This document shows positions 29,536 to 38,982 of a stretch of DNA of 64,000 bases, piece by piece; positions within the stretch are counted from its first letter, which is position 1, and each line of letters begins with the position of its first letter. The notes under the pieces were generated by a model that was not told the origin of the DNA, searched no databases, and saw only the letters and a list, made by a program, of their open reading frames with translations. A program made the translations under genes and the position numbers. The stretch is from Microbacterium azadirachtae (GTDB lineage: Bacteria > Actinomycetota > Actinomycetes > Actinomycetales > Microbacteriaceae), in the NCBI RefSeq assembly GCF_000956545.1, contig NZ_JYIT01000066.1:1-64000 (forward strand). The letters run 5' to 3'.

Positions 29536-30222
29536 ATGAGCGACGGCGCGACCCCCGGCTCCGAGGCCCCGCGGACGCGGCGCCGCAAGAGCCTCAGTGC
29601 GAAGCAGATGGCGATCCTCGAGGTCATCCAGACCTCGATCGCCCGGTACGGATACCCGCCGAGCATGCGCGAGATCGGCGACGCCGTCGGCCTCAAGTCC
29701 CTGAGCAGCGTGACCCATCAGCTCGGCCAGCTCGAGCTGAGCGGCTACCTCCGCCGCGATGCGGGCAAGACGCGCGCCATGGAGGTGCTGATCGACCTGC
29801 CAGGCACCTCCACGGAGAACCCCGCCGACACGACGCCCTCCGTGGGCGACGCCGCGCTGGTGCCGCTCGTGGGCCGGATCGCGGCCGGAGTCCCCATCAC
29901 CGCGGAGCAGCAGGTCGAGGAGATCTTCCCGCTCCCCCGCCAGCTGGTCGGCAAGGGCGAGCTGTTCATGCTCAAGGTCTCCGGCGAGTCGATGATCGAC
30001 GCGGCGATCTGCGACGGCGACTGGGTGGTCGTGCGCTCCCAGGGCACCGCGGAGAACGGCGAGATCGTCGCCGCCATGCTCGACGGCGAGGCCACGGTGA
30101 AGACCTTCCGGCGCCGCGACGGTCACGTGTGGCTGCTGCCCCGCAACAGCGCGTTCGAGCCCATCCTCGGCGACGACGCCACCGTGCTCGGCAAGGTCGT
30201 CGCGGTGCTGCGCGCCGTCTGA
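29536..30222 (+). CDS. lexA: LexA repressor
   Basis: 228 residues. N-terminal winged HTH (~18-85: [12 protein letters not shown] ... [12 protein letters not shown] ... SLSSVTHQL), hinge, and the S24 self-cleavage domain with scissile Ala117-Gly118 in IAAGVP, nucleophile Ser152 in SGESM and general base Lys189 in ATVKTF. RecA-stimulated cleavage derepresses the SOS regulon. Followed by a strong terminator. Confidence 0.97.
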   Translation: MSDGATPGSEAPRTRRRKSLSAKQMAILEVIQTSIARYGYPPSMREIGDAVGLKSLSSVTHQLGQLELSGYLRRDAGKTRAMEVLIDLPGTSTENPADTTPSVGDAALVPLVGRIAAGVPITAEQQVEEIFPLPRQLVGKGELFMLKVSGESMIDAAICDGDWVVVRSQGTAENGEIVAAMLDGEATVKTFRRRDGHVWLLPRNSAFEPILGDDATVLGKVVAVLRAV

Positions 30223-30235
30223 CGCCCTCCCTCAC

Positions 30236-30280
30236 GACGAAGCCCTCCCGGAGCGGATCCGGGAGGGCTTCGTCTTTTTC
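30236..30280 (+). terminator. lexA terminator, shared with convergent metE
   Basis: GACGAAGCCCTCCCGG and its complement CCGGGAGGGCTTCGTC (ending 30274) form a 16-bp stem followed by TTTTT (30275-30279): a textbook intrinsic terminator for lexA. Confidence 0.92.
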
Positions 30281-30282
30281 GC

Positions 30283-32604
30283 TCAGACGGCGACCGAGAC
30301 GTCCTCACGGACGCGACGGGTCGCCTCCACGATGTTGCGCAGCGACGCGTTGGTCTCCTCGTAGCCGCGCGTCTTCAGACCGCAGTCCGGGTTGACCCAG
30401 AGCTGGCGCGTCGGGATCTCGGCGACCGCGCGGCGCAGGAGCGTCTCGACCTCCGCGGTCTCCGGCACACGCGGCGAGTGGATGTCGTAGACGCCCGGGC
30501 CGATGCCGTGGTCGAAGCCGGCCGCGGCGATGTCGGTCACGACCTCCATGCGGCTGCGCGCGGCCTCGATCGAGGTCACGTCGGCGTCGAGGGCGCGGAT
30601 CGCGTCGATGACGACGCCGAACTCCGAGTAGCAGAGGTGCGTGTGCACCTGGGTCGCGATCTCGGCGCCCGCGGTGGAGAGCCGGAACGAGGCGACGGAC
30701 CAATCCAGGTACGCGGGCTGGTCGGCCTTCTTGAGCGGCAGCAGCTCGCGCAGGGCGGGCTCGTCGACCTGGATCACGCCGATCCCGGCGGCCTCGAGGT
30801 CGGCGATCTCGTCGCGCAGCGCCAGCGCCACCTGGTTCGCCGTCTCGGCCAGGGGCTGGTCGTCGCGGACGAACGACCACGCGAGGATCGTCACCGGGCC
30901 GGTCAGCATGCCCTTCATCGGCTTCGCGGTGAGCGACTGGGCGTACTGCGACCAGGCGACCGTGATCGGAGCGGGACGCGACACGTCGCCCCAGAGGATG
31001 GACGGACGCGTGGCGCGGGATCCGTAGGACTGCACCCAGCCGTTCTCGGTGACGTCGAACCCGTCGAGGTTCTCGGCGAAGTACTGGACCATGTCGTTGC
31101 GCTCGGGCTCGCCGTGCACGAGCACGTCCAGCCCCAGCTCCTCCTGCAGCGCGACGACGCGGCCGATCTCGTCACGGAGGAAGCCGTCGTACTCCTCCGC
31201 CGTGATCTCGCCCTTCGTGAACTGCGCGCGTGCTCGGCGGATCTCGCCGGTCTGCGGGAAGGATCCGATCGTGGTGAGCGGCAGCGCCGGCAGATCCAGG
31301 GCGATCGACTGCGCCGCCACGCGGGCGTCGTAGTCGCCGCGGGTGAAGTCGGCCTCGGTCAGCGCCGCGGTGCGCGCACGGACGGCATCGACCCGCACGC
31401 CCGGGGCGCTCAGACGGTCGGCCAGGGCGGCCGAGGCGGCGTCGAGCTCGGCGCCGATCGCGGCACGCCCCTCGGCGAGACCGCGGGCGAGCGTCGTGAT
31501 CTGCGCGACCTTCTGGTCGGCGAACGCGAGCCAGCTCACCAGGCGCGCGTCGAGCTTGGACTCGTCCTCGACGTCGTGCGGCACGTGCTGCAGCGAGGTC
31601 GAGGTCGAGGCGGAGACTCCGGCCGCCCCGAGGCCTCGCAGTACCTCGAGGGTGTCGAACGCCGCGGCGAGGTCGCCCCGCCAGATGTTGTGGCCGTCGA
31701 TCACACCGCCGACGAGCACCTTGTCCGCAAGGCCGGGAACGGCCGCGGGCACGGTGCCGCGGACGAGGTCGAGACCGATCGCCTCGATCGGCGCGGCGGC
31801 CAGCACGGAGAGGTTGGCATCGAGGGCGGCATAGGGCGCCGCGACGAAGATCGCGGGGCGCTCGGCCAGTCCGCCGAGGACTGCGTAGGCGCGCGCCGCG
31901 GCGGCGCCCAGCTCCGCGACGGAAGCCGGCAGCGACTCGCTCACGAGGGCGGGCTCGTCCAGCTGCACCCACTCGGCACCCGCGGCCTTGAGCGCACCGA
32001 GCAGCTCCGCGTAGACCGGCACGAGGTCGTCGAGCCGGGACAGCGGGTCAAAGCCCTCCGGCGCCTCGTCTGCGGCCTTGGCCAGCGCGAGGAACGTGAC
32101 AGGGCCGACGACCACGGGACGGGTGCGGAAGCCGGCGTCCGCCGCCTCCTGCACCTGGCGCACGATCCGGTCGCTGGAGAGCGAGAACACGGTTTCCGGA
32201 CCGATCTCCGGCACGAGGTAGTGATAGTTCGTGTCGAACCACTTCGTCATCTCGAGCGGGGCGCGATCGCCCTCGCCGCGTGCGATCGTGAAGTACGCGG
32301 GCAGCCCGATCGTGCCGTCCTCGGCGCGCAGGTCCTCGAAGCGGGCCGGGATCGCACCCACGGTCACGGCGGCGTCGAGCACCTGGTCGTAGTACGAGAA
32401 CGACTCGGGGATCGCGGAGTCGTTCTCGCCCAGCCCCTGTGCGGCGAGACGCTCGCGCGTGGCGGCGCGCAGCTCGGCGGCGGTGCGCTCGAGCTCGGCC
32501 TCGTCGATCCGTCCGGCCCAGAACGCCTCGACGGCCTTCTTGAGCTCGCGGCGGCGGCCGATGCGGGGGTAGCCCAGAACGGTGCCCTCGGGGAATGCGG
32601 TCAT
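30283..32604 (-). CDS. metE: Cobalamin-independent methionine synthase
   Basis: 773 residues, 5-methyltetrahydropteroyltriglutamate-homocysteine methyltransferase. The duplicated (beta-alpha)8 barrels are complete: N-terminal [16 protein letters not shown], linker, and C-terminal catalytic barrel with zinc ligands in HTHLCYSEF and [10 protein letters not shown]. Lies 35 bases downstream of metF on the same strand; MetF makes its methyl donor. There is no room for a cobalamin riboswitch between them. Confidence 0.97.
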   Translation of the reverse strand: MTAFPEGTVLGYPRIGRRRELKKAVEAFWAGRIDEAELERTAAELRAATRERLAAQGLGENDSAIPESFSYYDQVLDAAVTVGAIPARFEDLRAEDGTIGLPAYFTIARGEGDRAPLEMTKWFDTNYHYLVPEIGPETVFSLSSDRIVRQVQEAADAGFRTRPVVVGPVTFLALAKAADEAPEGFDPLSRLDDLVPVYAELLGALKAAGAEWVQLDEPALVSESLPASVAELGAAAARAYAVLGGLAERPAIFVAAPYAALDANLSVLAAAPIEAIGLDLVRGTVPAAVPGLADKVLVGGVIDGHNIWRGDLAAAFDTLEVLRGLGAAGVSASTSTSLQHVPHDVEDESKLDARLVSWLAFADQKVAQITTLARGLAEGRAAIGAELDAASAALADRLSAPGVRVDAVRARTAALTEADFTRGDYDARVAAQSIALDLPALPLTTIGSFPQTGEIRRARAQFTKGEITAEEYDGFLRDEIGRVVALQEELGLDVLVHGEPERNDMVQYFAENLDGFDVTENGWVQSYGSRATRPSILWGDVSRPAPITVAWSQYAQSLTAKPMKGMLTGPVTILAWSFVRDDQPLAETANQVALALRDEIADLEAAGIGVIQVDEPALRELLPLKKADQPAYLDWSVASFRLSTAGAEIATQVHTHLCYSEFGVVIDAIRALDADVTSIEAARSRMEVVTDIAAAGFDHGIGPGVYDIHSPRVPETAEVETLLRRAVAEIPTRQLWVNPDCGLKTRGYEETNASLRNIVEATRRVREDVSVAV

Positions 32605-32639
32605 GACGGTCCTCTCTGACGGAAGGGGGAAGATGCGGC

Positions 32640-33650
32640 TCAGCGCCGGCCTGTGGGCACCGCGGGTCGCCGGTCGACATGGCGGGACGCCGGAGGCGCC
32701 GCGTCGAGCACCCCTGCTTCCTCGAGCACGTCGAGCACGGTGCGGTGCTGGTTGAACGCGTACAGGTGCACGCCGGGTGCGCCGCCGTCGACGAGCTCGC
32801 GCACGAGCGCGGCCGCCTGGGCGACGCCGATCTCGGTGCGCCCCTCGGTGGTCGGCTCGACCTCGAGGGCGATCGACAGCTCGGCCGGGAGCTCCTCACC
32901 GCTGAGCTCCAGCACGCGACGGAGCCGGGCGGGCGAGGTGATCGGCATGATGCCGGGCAGGATCGGGATCGTGACGCCGGCACGACGCGCGCGCTCGACG
33001 AAGGCGAAGTAGTCGTCGGGGTGGAAGAAGAGCTGGGTGATCGCGAGGGTGGCCCCCGCCGCCTGCTTCGCGAGCAGCGCGTCGATGTCCTGATTGCGAT
33101 ACGTGGAGCGCGGGTGCCCGTTCGGGTAGGCGGCCACGGCGATGTTCACCTTGCGACGCGGCGTGACCTGCACCGCCCCGGGAACGCCGGGGATCGGCCT
33201 CTCCTGATACGGCGCACGCTCCGCCTGTGCGCGGTCGATCAGCTGCACCAGCTGTGCCGAGCTCTCCAGATCCCCCAGGAACGGCTCGCTCTCGCCCAGC
33301 GGCGGATCGCCGCGGAGCGCGAGGAAGCTGAGGATCCCGGCGTCGAGGAACTCCCGGATCAACCGGGACGCGCCCGCATAGGTGCTGCCGACGCAGGTGA
33401 GGTGCGCGAGCGGCTCGACCGCGGTCTGCTCGCGGATGTAGCGCAGCACGTCCAGCGACCGGCCGCCCACGGAGCCGCCGGCACCATAGGTTACCGAGAT
33501 GAAGCGCGGCGACACGGAGGCCAGCTTCTGGATCGTCTCGTGAAGCGCCTCGACCGGCGCGGGGGTGCGCGGCGGGTACAGCTCGAAGGAGATCGGCACG
33601 CGCGGCGAGACGGCCCCGGTCGGGGCGAACGGCGGCACGTCGAAGGACAT
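32640..33650 (-). CDS. metF: 5,10-methylenetetrahydrofolate reductase
   Basis: 336 residues, FAD-dependent TIM barrel. ISFELYPPRTP carries the catalytic Glu, SVTYGAGGS and HLTCVGST follow, and RGDPP near residue 115 is typical. ATG at 33650 after GGAGAG. A few extra residues at the C-terminus (RRPAVPTGRR) are low complexity. Operon metF-metE is supported by spacing. Confidence 0.93.
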   Translation of the reverse strand: MSFDVPPFAPTGAVSPRVPISFELYPPRTPAPVEALHETIQKLASVSPRFISVTYGAGGSVGGRSLDVLRYIREQTAVEPLAHLTCVGSTYAGASRLIREFLDAGILSFLALRGDPPLGESEPFLGDLESSAQLVQLIDRAQAERAPYQERPIPGVPGAVQVTPRRKVNIAVAAYPNGHPRSTYRNQDIDALLAKQAAGATLAITQLFFHPDDYFAFVERARRAGVTIPILPGIMPITSPARLRRVLELSGEELPAELSIALEVEPTTEGRTEIGVAQAAALVRELVDGGAPGVHLYAFNQHRTVLDVLEEAGVLDAAPPASRHVDRRPAVPTGRR

Positions 33651-33723
33651 CTCTCTCCAGCATCGGGGCGGTCCCCCCACGCTAGGCGGCGCCGGGGTCG
33701 CACGCATTCTCTGTTTCACCATG

Positions 33724-33758
33724 TGTCGGGTCCCGGTTCCGCCCCCTGTCGGGTCCCG
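33724..33758. repeat. Direct repeat upstream of metF
   Basis: TGTCGGGTCCCG occurs at 33724-33735 and 33747-33758, one start every 23 bases (about two helix turns), in the 160-base gap between divergent metF and the S9 peptidase gene. It could be an operator; no protein can be assigned. Confidence 0.35.
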
Positions 33759-33810
33759 CCGTGCCGGGTCGGCGCGGCTCGCCGACGACCGGCTCTTCTA
33801 GGCTCGAGAC

Positions 33811-35712
33811 ATGAGCGCTGCATACGGTTCCTGGCCCTCCCCGCTGTCCGCCGCCGCCCTCGCCGCGGCCGGCATCCGGATCGACGGCGCGCAGTACGCC
33901 GCGGGCGACATCTGGTGGAGCGAGTCGGTGCCTGCCGAGCGCGGACGCATGCGCGTGCTCCGGCAGGATGCGGACGGACCGGCTCAGGAGGTGCTCCCCG
34001 CTCCCTGGAACGCGCGCTCGCGCGTGCACGAGTACGGAGGCGGCGCGTGGACGGTGGCCGACGACGGGACGCTGTTCTTCGTGGACGGCGACGACCAGCG
34101 CGTGCACCGATGGGATCCGGGCGCCGACGTCCCGGTGCCGCTGACCGCCGCCGGCGCGCAGTACGGCGGCCTGCGCCTGCAGCAGGGGCGCCTCTTCGCG
34201 GTCCGGGAGGATCTGCGCCCGACACCCCACGAGCGGGCGATCGCCGAGATCCCCGTCGACGGCTCGGCGGCGGATGACGACGCCGCGGTCCGCCGGATCC
34301 GCTCCGGCAGCGGCTTCTTCGCCCATCCAGCGCTCTCCCCGGACGGCACCCGGCTCGCGTTCGTCGAGTGGGGCGAGACGCGCATGCCGTGGGAGGCGGC
34401 GATCGGGGTCGTCGCGAACCTCGCCGACGGCGCGCACAGCGCGATCCCGGCCAGGGCCGCGTTGCAGCCCGAGTGGATCTCCGACGACGAGCTGCTGTTC
34501 GCCGACGACGCGACGGGACGCTGGAACCTGCATCGCGCGCGCATCGGCGTGCAGCCCGAGCCGCCCGCTCCGGCGCCGCCGGCGGTCACGCGGCCGTTCG
34601 CCCTCGCCGACGCCGACACGGGCGGCGGTCTCTGGGTGCTCGGCCAGCGCTGGTTCCGGATCCTGGACGACGGGCGGATCCTCGCGATCCGGACGAACGG
34701 CTCGGACACGCTGGCGCTGCTGGATCCGGACGGCGCGCTGCTGCGCGAACTCGACGTGCCGTTCGACGCCGACCTCAGCCTCGAGGACACGCACGGATCG
34801 CGTGTGCTCATCACCGGGCAGGGCCGCCGGGTCACCCCCGGTCTCTGGGAGCTCGACGTCGACGCCGGCGTCGCGCGCACGATCCGCGGCGGCGACCCCG
34901 TCGATCCGGCGTGGGTGCCCGGCGCGCGGTCCGTCACGTTCGACGGACCGCACGGGCCCGTGCACGCGTTCGATCACGCCCCGGCGAACCCCCACGTCGA
35001 CGCGGACCCAGACGCCCTCCCGCCGTACATCGTGCAGGTGCACGGCGGTCCCACCGCGCATTCGGCGGGCGCGCAGGCGGGCTGGATCACCTACTTCACG
35101 AGTCGCGGCATCGGCGTCCTCGACGTGAACTACGGCGGATCGACGGGCTACGGCCGCGACTACCGCGCGCGGCTGGACGGGCAGTGGGGCGTCGTCGACG
35201 TGGACGACGTGCTCGCCGCGGCACAGGGGCTCGCCGACGCCGGCATCGCGGATCCGGCGCGCATCGCCATCCGCGGCGGGTCAGCGGGCGGCTGGACCGT
35301 GCTGTCGGCGCTGGTCCGCGGAGGCGTGTTCGCGGCCGGGATCGACCGCTACGGCGTCGCCGACCTGCGCCTGCTCGCGCAGGAGACGCACGACTTCGAA
35401 CGCCACTACCTCGACGGGCTCGTCGGCCCGTTGCCCGAGGCCGAGCAGACGTACATCGACCGCTCGCCGCTGACCCACGCGGACCGCATCGACGTGCCCG
35501 TGCTCATCCTGCAGGGGGCGGACGACGCGGTGGTCCCACCCTCGCAGTCCGAGGCGATCCGCGACGCGCTGGCGGCACGTGGGGTGCGGCACGAATACCT
35601 GCTGTTCCCGGGCGAGGGCCACGGATTCCGGCAGGCCGACACCGTCATCGCAGCGGCCGAGGCGGAGCTGCGTTTCCTCGGGTCGGTGTTCGGGTTCGAG
35701 CCGACGCCCTGA
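33811..35712 (+). CDS. S9-family prolyl oligopeptidase-type peptidase
   Basis: 633 residues: an N-terminal beta-propeller (~1-370; repeated FFVDGDDQRVHRW-, FAHPALSPDGTRLAF-type blades) and a C-terminal alpha/beta-hydrolase. Catalytic triad visible as Ser491 (RGGSAGGW), Asp572 (GADDAVVP) and His604 (GEGHGF). No signal peptide, so cytosolic. Substrate range (dipeptidyl or acylaminoacyl peptidase) cannot be told. Confidence 0.93.
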   Translation: MSAAYGSWPSPLSAAALAAAGIRIDGAQYAAGDIWWSESVPAERGRMRVLRQDADGPAQEVLPAPWNARSRVHEYGGGAWTVADDGTLFFVDGDDQRVHRWDPGADVPVPLTAAGAQYGGLRLQQGRLFAVREDLRPTPHERAIAEIPVDGSAADDDAAVRRIRSGSGFFAHPALSPDGTRLAFVEWGETRMPWEAAIGVVANLADGAHSAIPARAALQPEWISDDELLFADDATGRWNLHRARIGVQPEPPAPAPPAVTRPFALADADTGGGLWVLGQRWFRILDDGRILAIRTNGSDTLALLDPDGALLRELDVPFDADLSLEDTHGSRVLITGQGRRVTPGLWELDVDAGVARTIRGGDPVDPAWVPGARSVTFDGPHGPVHAFDHAPANPHVDADPDALPPYIVQVHGGPTAHSAGAQAGWITYFTSRGIGVLDVNYGGSTGYGRDYRARLDGQWGVVDVDDVLAAAQGLADAGIADPARIAIRGGSAGGWTVLSALVRGGVFAAGIDRYGVADLRLLAQETHDFERHYLDGLVGPLPEAEQTYIDRSPLTHADRIDVPVLILQGADDAVVPPSQSEAIRDALAARGVRHEYLLFPGEGHGFRQADTVIAAAEAELRFLGSVFGFEPTP

Positions 35713-35739
35713 CCCATCACTCCGGCGGAAGAACCGGCG

Positions 35740-36216
35740 TCACTCCCCGACGCGGTTGCGCAGGCGCATGGCGCGCTCCGCCTCGCGGGAGTCCTGGCGC
35801 TCGCGCAGGGTCTGCCGCTTGTCGTACTCGCGCTTGCCCTTGGCCAGTGCGATCTCGACCTTGGCCCGTCCGTCGGAGAAGTACAGCCGCAGCGGGATGA
35901 GCGTGTAGCCGCCTGCGGACACCGCATGCGAGAGCTTCGCGATCTCCTCCTTGTGCAGCAGGAGCTTGCGGATCCGCTTGGCCGAATGGTTCGTCCAGTG
36001 TCCCTGCGAGTACTCGGGGATGTGCACGGCGTCGAGGAACGCCTCGTTGCCCTTGATGAAGGCGTATCCGTCGGTCAGATTCGCACGCCCCTGGCGCAGC
36101 GACTTCACCTCGGTGCCCGTGAGCACGAGTCCCGCCTCGTACGACTTCTCGAGGTTGTAGTCGTGACGTGCGCGACGATTGGTCGCGACGACCTTCTCCC
36201 CGCGTTCCCTGGGCAT
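35740..36216 (-). CDS. smpB: SsrA-binding protein
   Basis: 158 residues. RNA-binding beta-barrel with the family signature (TGTEVKSLRQGRANLTDGYAF, HIPEYSQGHW) and the basic C-terminal tail that enters the mRNA channel. Required for tmRNA-mediated ribosome rescue. Last gene of prfB-NlpC-ftsE-ftsX-smpB on the minus strand. No ssrA gene was recognised near it. Confidence 0.97.
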   Translation of the reverse strand: MPRERGEKVVATNRRARHDYNLEKSYEAGLVLTGTEVKSLRQGRANLTDGYAFIKGNEAFLDAVHIPEYSQGHWTNHSAKRIRKLLLHKEEIAKLSHAVSAGGYTLIPLRLYFSDGRAKVEIALAKGKREYDKRQTLRERQDSREAERAMRLRNRVGE

Positions 36217-36267
36217 GGCGATCTCCTGATTCTGCGCCGCGCGGGCGCACGGCAGCCTGTCAGCTTA

Positions 36268-37182
36268 TCAGGCGCGGAGCCAGCGGCGGATCGCGAAGCC
36301 GGCGCTGAGCGCGGCGAGGATCACGCCGATGCCGATGAGCACGGGCACCACGAGCAGCGCCTCGTTGAACCCCACCCACGTGGTCACGAATCCGACCGTC
36401 TTGGCGAGGTACTCCTGCACGCCGAACTTCACGCCCAGCAGCACGGCCGCGCTCGCGAGCACGGATCCGATCACGGCCGCGAACACGCCCTCGAGCACGA
36501 ACGGCGTCTGGATGAAGCGGTTCGAGGCGCCGACGAGACGCATGATCCCGATCTCGCGCCGTCGGGCATAGGCGGACAGGCGGATGGTGGTGCCGATCAG
36601 CAGCACGGCAGCGATCAGCATGAGCACCGCGATGCCCACGGCGATGTAGGTCGCGACCGTGAGCGCGCGGAACAGCGGATCCAGATACTCCAGCTGGTCC
36701 TTCACCTCGTCCACGCCCTTGAGCCCGCTGAACGCCTCGGCGAGGACCGCCGACTGCGTCTGGTCCTTGAGGTTGACCTTGAAGACGGCGCTGACCTGGT
36801 CGGGCGTGAGCACGCCCGCGTAGTCCTTGCCGACGAGCTTCAGGGTCTCCTGGTAGGCCTCATCCGCGGTCTGGAAGGAGCTCTTCGAGATCAGGGGCTT
36901 GAGCGTGGGGCCATCGAGATCCGCCTGCACGGCCTTGATCTGGTCCTCCGTGGCGACGCCGTCGACGCACCCCGGAGACGTGGACACCGAGGAGCACATG
37001 TAGATCGCGACCTGGGCGCGGTCCTGCCAGTAGGCGCGCATGGTGCCGATCTGCGCCTGCATGAGGATGGCCGCCCCCACGAACGTGAGCGAGACGAACG
37101 TCACGAGCACGACGGAGATGACCATGGATGCGTTGCGGCGGAGGCCCGTGAGCGCTTCGCCGAGGATGAGTCCGAACCTCAT
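36268..37182 (-). CDS. ftsX: Cell-division ABC transporter permease FtsX
   Basis: 304 residues, four membrane helices: one near ~22-42 and three from ~170 to the end (~170-195, ~220-245, ~268-290), with a large extracytoplasmic loop (~45-165) that activates peptidoglycan hydrolases. KFGVQEYL and RRREIGIMRLVGAS (coupling helix) are typical. Overlaps the ftsE stop. The loop has a Cys pair (MCSSVSTSPGC). Confidence 0.93.
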   Translation of the reverse strand: MRFGLILGEALTGLRRNASMVISVVLVTFVSLTFVGAAILMQAQIGTMRAYWQDRAQVAIYMCSSVSTSPGCVDGVATEDQIKAVQADLDGPTLKPLISKSSFQTADEAYQETLKLVGKDYAGVLTPDQVSAVFKVNLKDQTQSAVLAEAFSGLKGVDEVKDQLEYLDPLFRALTVATYIAVGIAVLMLIAAVLLIGTTIRLSAYARRREIGIMRLVGASNRFIQTPFVLEGVFAAVIGSVLASAAVLLGVKFGVQEYLAKTVGFVTTWVGFNEALLVVPVLIGIGVILAALSAGFAIRRWLRA

Positions 37183-38159
37183 GACACCGGCCCCACTTCT
37201 TCGTCGTCACCGGTATCGAGTCCGAGCCGATCCGCCACGCCGAGCTCGGCGACGTCGATGGCGGGAAGCGTGATCGGGTGCGTCGCGGGACGCGCCTCGT
37301 CGGCGGGCTTCACCGTCGGCCGAGCGGGAGCCTGCGGCTCAGGAGCGGGCGCGGGTGCGGGAACGGGCTCCGCGATCGCGGCCTCGGTCTCGCGATGCAC
37401 CTCGCGCACCGTCTGCAGCGCGGCCGTCGCGGCCGCGCCACGGATCGCCTCGGGCTCGAGGCGCGGCACGTTGGACGTGTCGCCGTATCCGCCGCCGACT
37501 TCGTCGCGCACCATCTCGCCGTCGCGCAGCTCGATCACGCGGCGCTGCATCTGATCGACGAACGCGGCCTCGTGCGTGGCCATGAGCACCGTGGTTCCGC
37601 CGGCGTTGATGCGCGCCAGGAGCTGCATGATGTCGACGGACGTGCCGGGGTCGAGGTTCCCGGTCGGCTCGTCGGCGAGCACGATCTGCGGGCGGTTCAC
37701 GATCGCGCGGGCGATCGCCACGCGCTGCTGCTCTCCACCGGAAAGCTCGTGCGGAAGCCGCTTCTCCTTGCCGCTCAGACCGACGAGAGCGAGCGCCTCG
37801 GGCACCGCCTGCTGGATGAAGCCGCGCGACGCGCCCGTCACCTGCAGGGTGAAGGCGACGTTCTGGTACACGGTCTTCGACGGCAGCAGGCGGAAGTCCT
37901 GGAAGACGGATCCGATGCTGCGGCGGAAGTAGGGGACCTTGCGGTTCGCGATGGACTTGAGGTCGCGGCCCAGCACGGCGACACGGCCGGACGTGGGCGA
38001 CTCCTCCCGGAGGATGAGCTGCAGGCAGGAACTCTTCCCGGATCCCGACGCGCCGACGAGGAAGACGAACTCGCCTCGCTGCACCTCGAAATCGACCCCG
38101 GAGAGCGCGGGACGCTTGGTGCCGCGATAGCGCTTGGTGACGTTCTCGAATCGGATCAT
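37179..38159 (-). CDS. ftsE: Cell-division ATPase FtsE with long C-terminal extension
   Basis: 326 residues. The first ~225 are a normal FtsE: Walker A GASGSGKSS, signature LSGGEQQR, Walker B IVLADEPTGNLD and MATHEAAF. A further ~100 residues follow (VPRLEPEAIRGAAA..., then a Pro/Ala-rich stretch PVPAPAPAPEPQAPARP and an acidic end), absent from the standard ~229-residue protein. The extension is cytosolic; it may bind a partner, but nothing in it is recognisable. Confidence 0.93.
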   Translation of the reverse strand: MIRFENVTKRYRGTKRPALSGVDFEVQRGEFVFLVGASGSGKSSCLQLILREESPTSGRVAVLGRDLKSIANRKVPYFRRSIGSVFQDFRLLPSKTVYQNVAFTLQVTGASRGFIQQAVPEALALVGLSGKEKRLPHELSGGEQQRVAIARAIVNRPQIVLADEPTGNLDPGTSVDIMQLLARINAGGTTVLMATHEAAFVDQMQRRVIELRDGEMVRDEVGGGYGDTSNVPRLEPEAIRGAAATAALQTVREVHRETEAAIAEPVPAPAPAPEPQAPARPTVKPADEARPATHPITLPAIDVAELGVADRLGLDTGDDEEVGPVS

Positions 38160-38256
38160 GGCGTGTCGAGCCTAAGCGGGCACCGCGCGCAGTCGGCGAG
38201 CGACACCCCACGGCGGCGGGTTCCGGGCTATGAGGTGGCTGGGATCCCGTGCCGGA

Positions 38257-38883
38257 TCAGAGCCGGATGAAGATCGGCGGCCCGGAGCTCGCCCACGGAG
38301 CGTGGTGCTCGACGTAGCGCCCCCAGTCGGGCGAGTCGATGATGCCGCCCGCGCCGTCCCAGATGCCGATGTGCCGCCCGGGCCACCACACCAGGTCGCC
38401 TGCCCGCGCCTCGTCGGCGGAGATGACGGTGCCGAGCGCCGCCTGGTTGTCGGCGCCACGCGGCAGGCTGATGCCGAAGTGGCCGAACACGTACTGCACC
38501 AGGCCGTCGCAGCCGAAGGAGTCGCTCGGATCCGCGCCCCAGCCGTAGGGCACCACGCCGACGAACGTCTGGGCGTACGCGACGACGGCTTCGCCCGAAT
38601 ACGACTGCGCGGCCGCGGCCGGCGCGGCCGCGGTGGCGGCCGGAGCGGGATCCGCCACTGGGGCGGGAGCCGGAGGGGTGTAGACGTCGAAGGCGGCGCG
38701 GGCCGTGACCGGCTCCTGCGCGACGGAGGCGACCGTGTAGTGCTGCGGGTCGACCACCAGCGACACGGCACGGCGAGGCGTGGTGACGTCGGCCGGGGCG
38801 AAGGCGAACGCGGCCGTCGCCGCGAGCGGAACGATCAGTGCCGCGATGGCGCAGCCGGCTGCCGTCTTCCGTGTCACAGTCAT
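38257..38883 (-). CDS. NlpC/P60 peptidoglycan endopeptidase, secreted
   Basis: 208 residues from the ATG at 38883. Signal peptide (~5-28, AAFAFAPA), Ala/Pro linker (~65-95), then an NlpC/P60 domain with nucleophile Cys in DSFGCDGLVQYVF and His in GRHIGIWDG. Probably cleaves cell-wall stem peptides. Directly upstream of ftsEX in transcription order, so it may be the hydrolase controlled by FtsEX, as RipC/CwlO-type enzymes are. The start region is a tandem 24-base duplication (see repeat); the downstream ATG has the better SD (GGAG). Confidence 0.85.
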   Translation of the reverse strand: MTVTRKTAAGCAIAALIVPLAATAAFAFAPADVTTPRRAVSLVVDPQHYTVASVAQEPVTARAAFDVYTPPAPAPVADPAPAATAAAPAAAAQSYSGEAVVAYAQTFVGVVPYGWGADPSDSFGCDGLVQYVFGHFGISLPRGADNQAALGTVISADEARAGDLVWWPGRHIGIWDGAGGIIDSPDWGRYVEHHAPWASSGPPIFIRL

Positions 38884-38910
38884 CGGGATTCTCCGTGTCA
38901 CAGTCATCGG
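38868..38910. repeat. Tandem duplication over the NlpC/P60 start codon
   Basis: The 19-mer CCGATGACTGTGACACGGA (minus strand) occurs at 38868-38886 and 38892-38910, 24 bases apart, giving two in-frame start codons each beginning MTVTR. Confidence 0.9.
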
Positions 38911-38982
38911 AAGACCACCTTACGGGCTGGGCCCCCGGACGTCACCTGGGAAGCCTCTGACCGTGGCCGGGTCCGGAAGGGC

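Noticed and set aside
33651..33810. Cobalamin or SAM riboswitch ahead of metF-metE
   Set aside because: The 160-base gap is too short for a cobalamin aptamer together with both promoters, and neither B12-box nor SAM core motifs were seen.
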